Shown here piece by piece: positions 22,516 through 22,630 of a stretch of 22,630 nucleotides of DNA (its first letter is position 1; every line of letters starts with the position of its first letter). The DNA comes from an uncultured Lachnospiraceae bacterium. GTDB lineage: Bacteria > Bacillota > Clostridia > Lachnospirales > Lachnospiraceae. Location of the stretch: positions 3,942 through 26,571 of the forward strand of contig CAJOGB010000013.1 of assembly GCA_905233835.1 (NCBI GenBank). The letters are read 5' to 3'. The notes under the pieces were generated by a model that worked only from the letters and a program-made list of their open reading frames with translations, had not been told where the DNA came from and searched no databases. The position numbers and the translations under genes were made by a program.

Positions 22516-22630
22516 ATGAAGTATTTCGGAACAGACGGCTTCCGTGGAGAAGCAGGTAAAGTTCTTACAGCAGATCATGCCTATAAAATCGGACGCTATA
22601 TCGGCTGGTATTACAATAAAGAGCACAAGG
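22516..22630 (+). CDS. glmM: Phosphoglucosamine mutase GlmM, 5' end only
   Basis: The first 38 codons read MKYFGTDGFRGEAGKVLTAD and on to YIGWYYNKEHK, leaving through the right edge. The FGTDGFRGEAG opening is diagnostic of GlmM, which converts glucosamine-6-phosphate to glucosamine-1-phosphate for peptidoglycan precursor synthesis. The active-site phosphoserine lies beyond the window. ATG 22516 follows AGAGGTAAG, a moderate ribosome site, and an extended -10 promoter lies about 50 bases upstream. Confidence 0.93.
   Translation, partial: MKYFGTDGFRGEAGKVLTADHAYKIGRYIGWYYNKEHK

Noticed and set aside
1..22630. CRISPR arrays, tRNA or rRNA genes, complete insertion sequences, prophage modules
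   Set aside because: No regularly spaced direct repeats, cloverleaf-like sequences, rRNA segments, transposase motifs or phage structural genes were found on either strand by eye.

Overview
The window looks like a chromosomal segment of an anaerobic, low-to-moderate GC Firmicute, most likely a Lachnospiraceae-type gut Clostridium. This rests on a DUF6465 small protein, a GH31 alpha-glucosidase next to a GPH sugar symporter, a very large acyl-CoA dehydratase activase fusion, a glutaminyl-tRNA synthetase with the Lachnospiraceae-style TGKR signature, strong AAGGAG ribosome sites and sigma-A promoters. The genus cannot be named from sequence alone. No tRNA, rRNA, CRISPR array or complete insertion sequence was seen.

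Layout. 1-240: 3' end of a DUF6465 gene and a terminator. 277-2291 (minus): htpG, broken by an internal frame-changing deletion. 2292-2529: divergent promoters with a perfect CIRCE (HrcA) operator. 2530-5990: GH31 alpha-glucosidase and GPH symporter, a sugar import and hydrolysis pair. 6044-6442: a small single-pass membrane protein directly behind a terminator hairpin. 6522-9801: an iron-sulfur and sulfur operon (nifS/iscS, nifU/iscU, Rrf2 regulator with Fe-S-type cysteines) behind a promoter with a 27-bp palindrome. It runs into a 60-codon remnant of metY and a frameshifted cysK. 9909-10955: an orphan SsuA/TauA-type binding lipoprotein. 10983-15245 (minus): the 1420-residue activase/reductase fusion. 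15425-18958: rhomboid-fold pseudoprotease with a zinc-finger tail, glnS, DUF2225 protein. 18996-19860: a small AT-richer accessory patch with a NUMOD1 endonuclease remnant and a stand-alone CdiA-CT-like nuclease. 19971-22454: exoA, mnmA and a YitT/YczE-like membrane protein. 22516 to the end: start of glmM.

How the genes fit together. NifS removes sulfur from cysteine and NifU assembles Fe-S clusters on it. The Rrf2 protein probably senses cluster status and represses through the palindrome at the nifS promoter. MnmA also uses desulfurase-derived sulfur, for tRNA 2-thiolation, although it lies 13 kb away. The two cysteine or homocysteine-forming genes that follow the Fe-S genes are both damaged, so either the strain has lost this route or the assembly has errors here.

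Most noteworthy points: the orphan CdiA-CT-like nuclease whose promoter is bracketed by an 11-bp perfect inverted repeat; the three deletions (htpG, metY, cysK); the inactive rhomboid with a Cys/His-rich tail; the autoregulatory-looking nifS operator; and a terminator hairpin placed directly against a ribosome site at 5996-6034.
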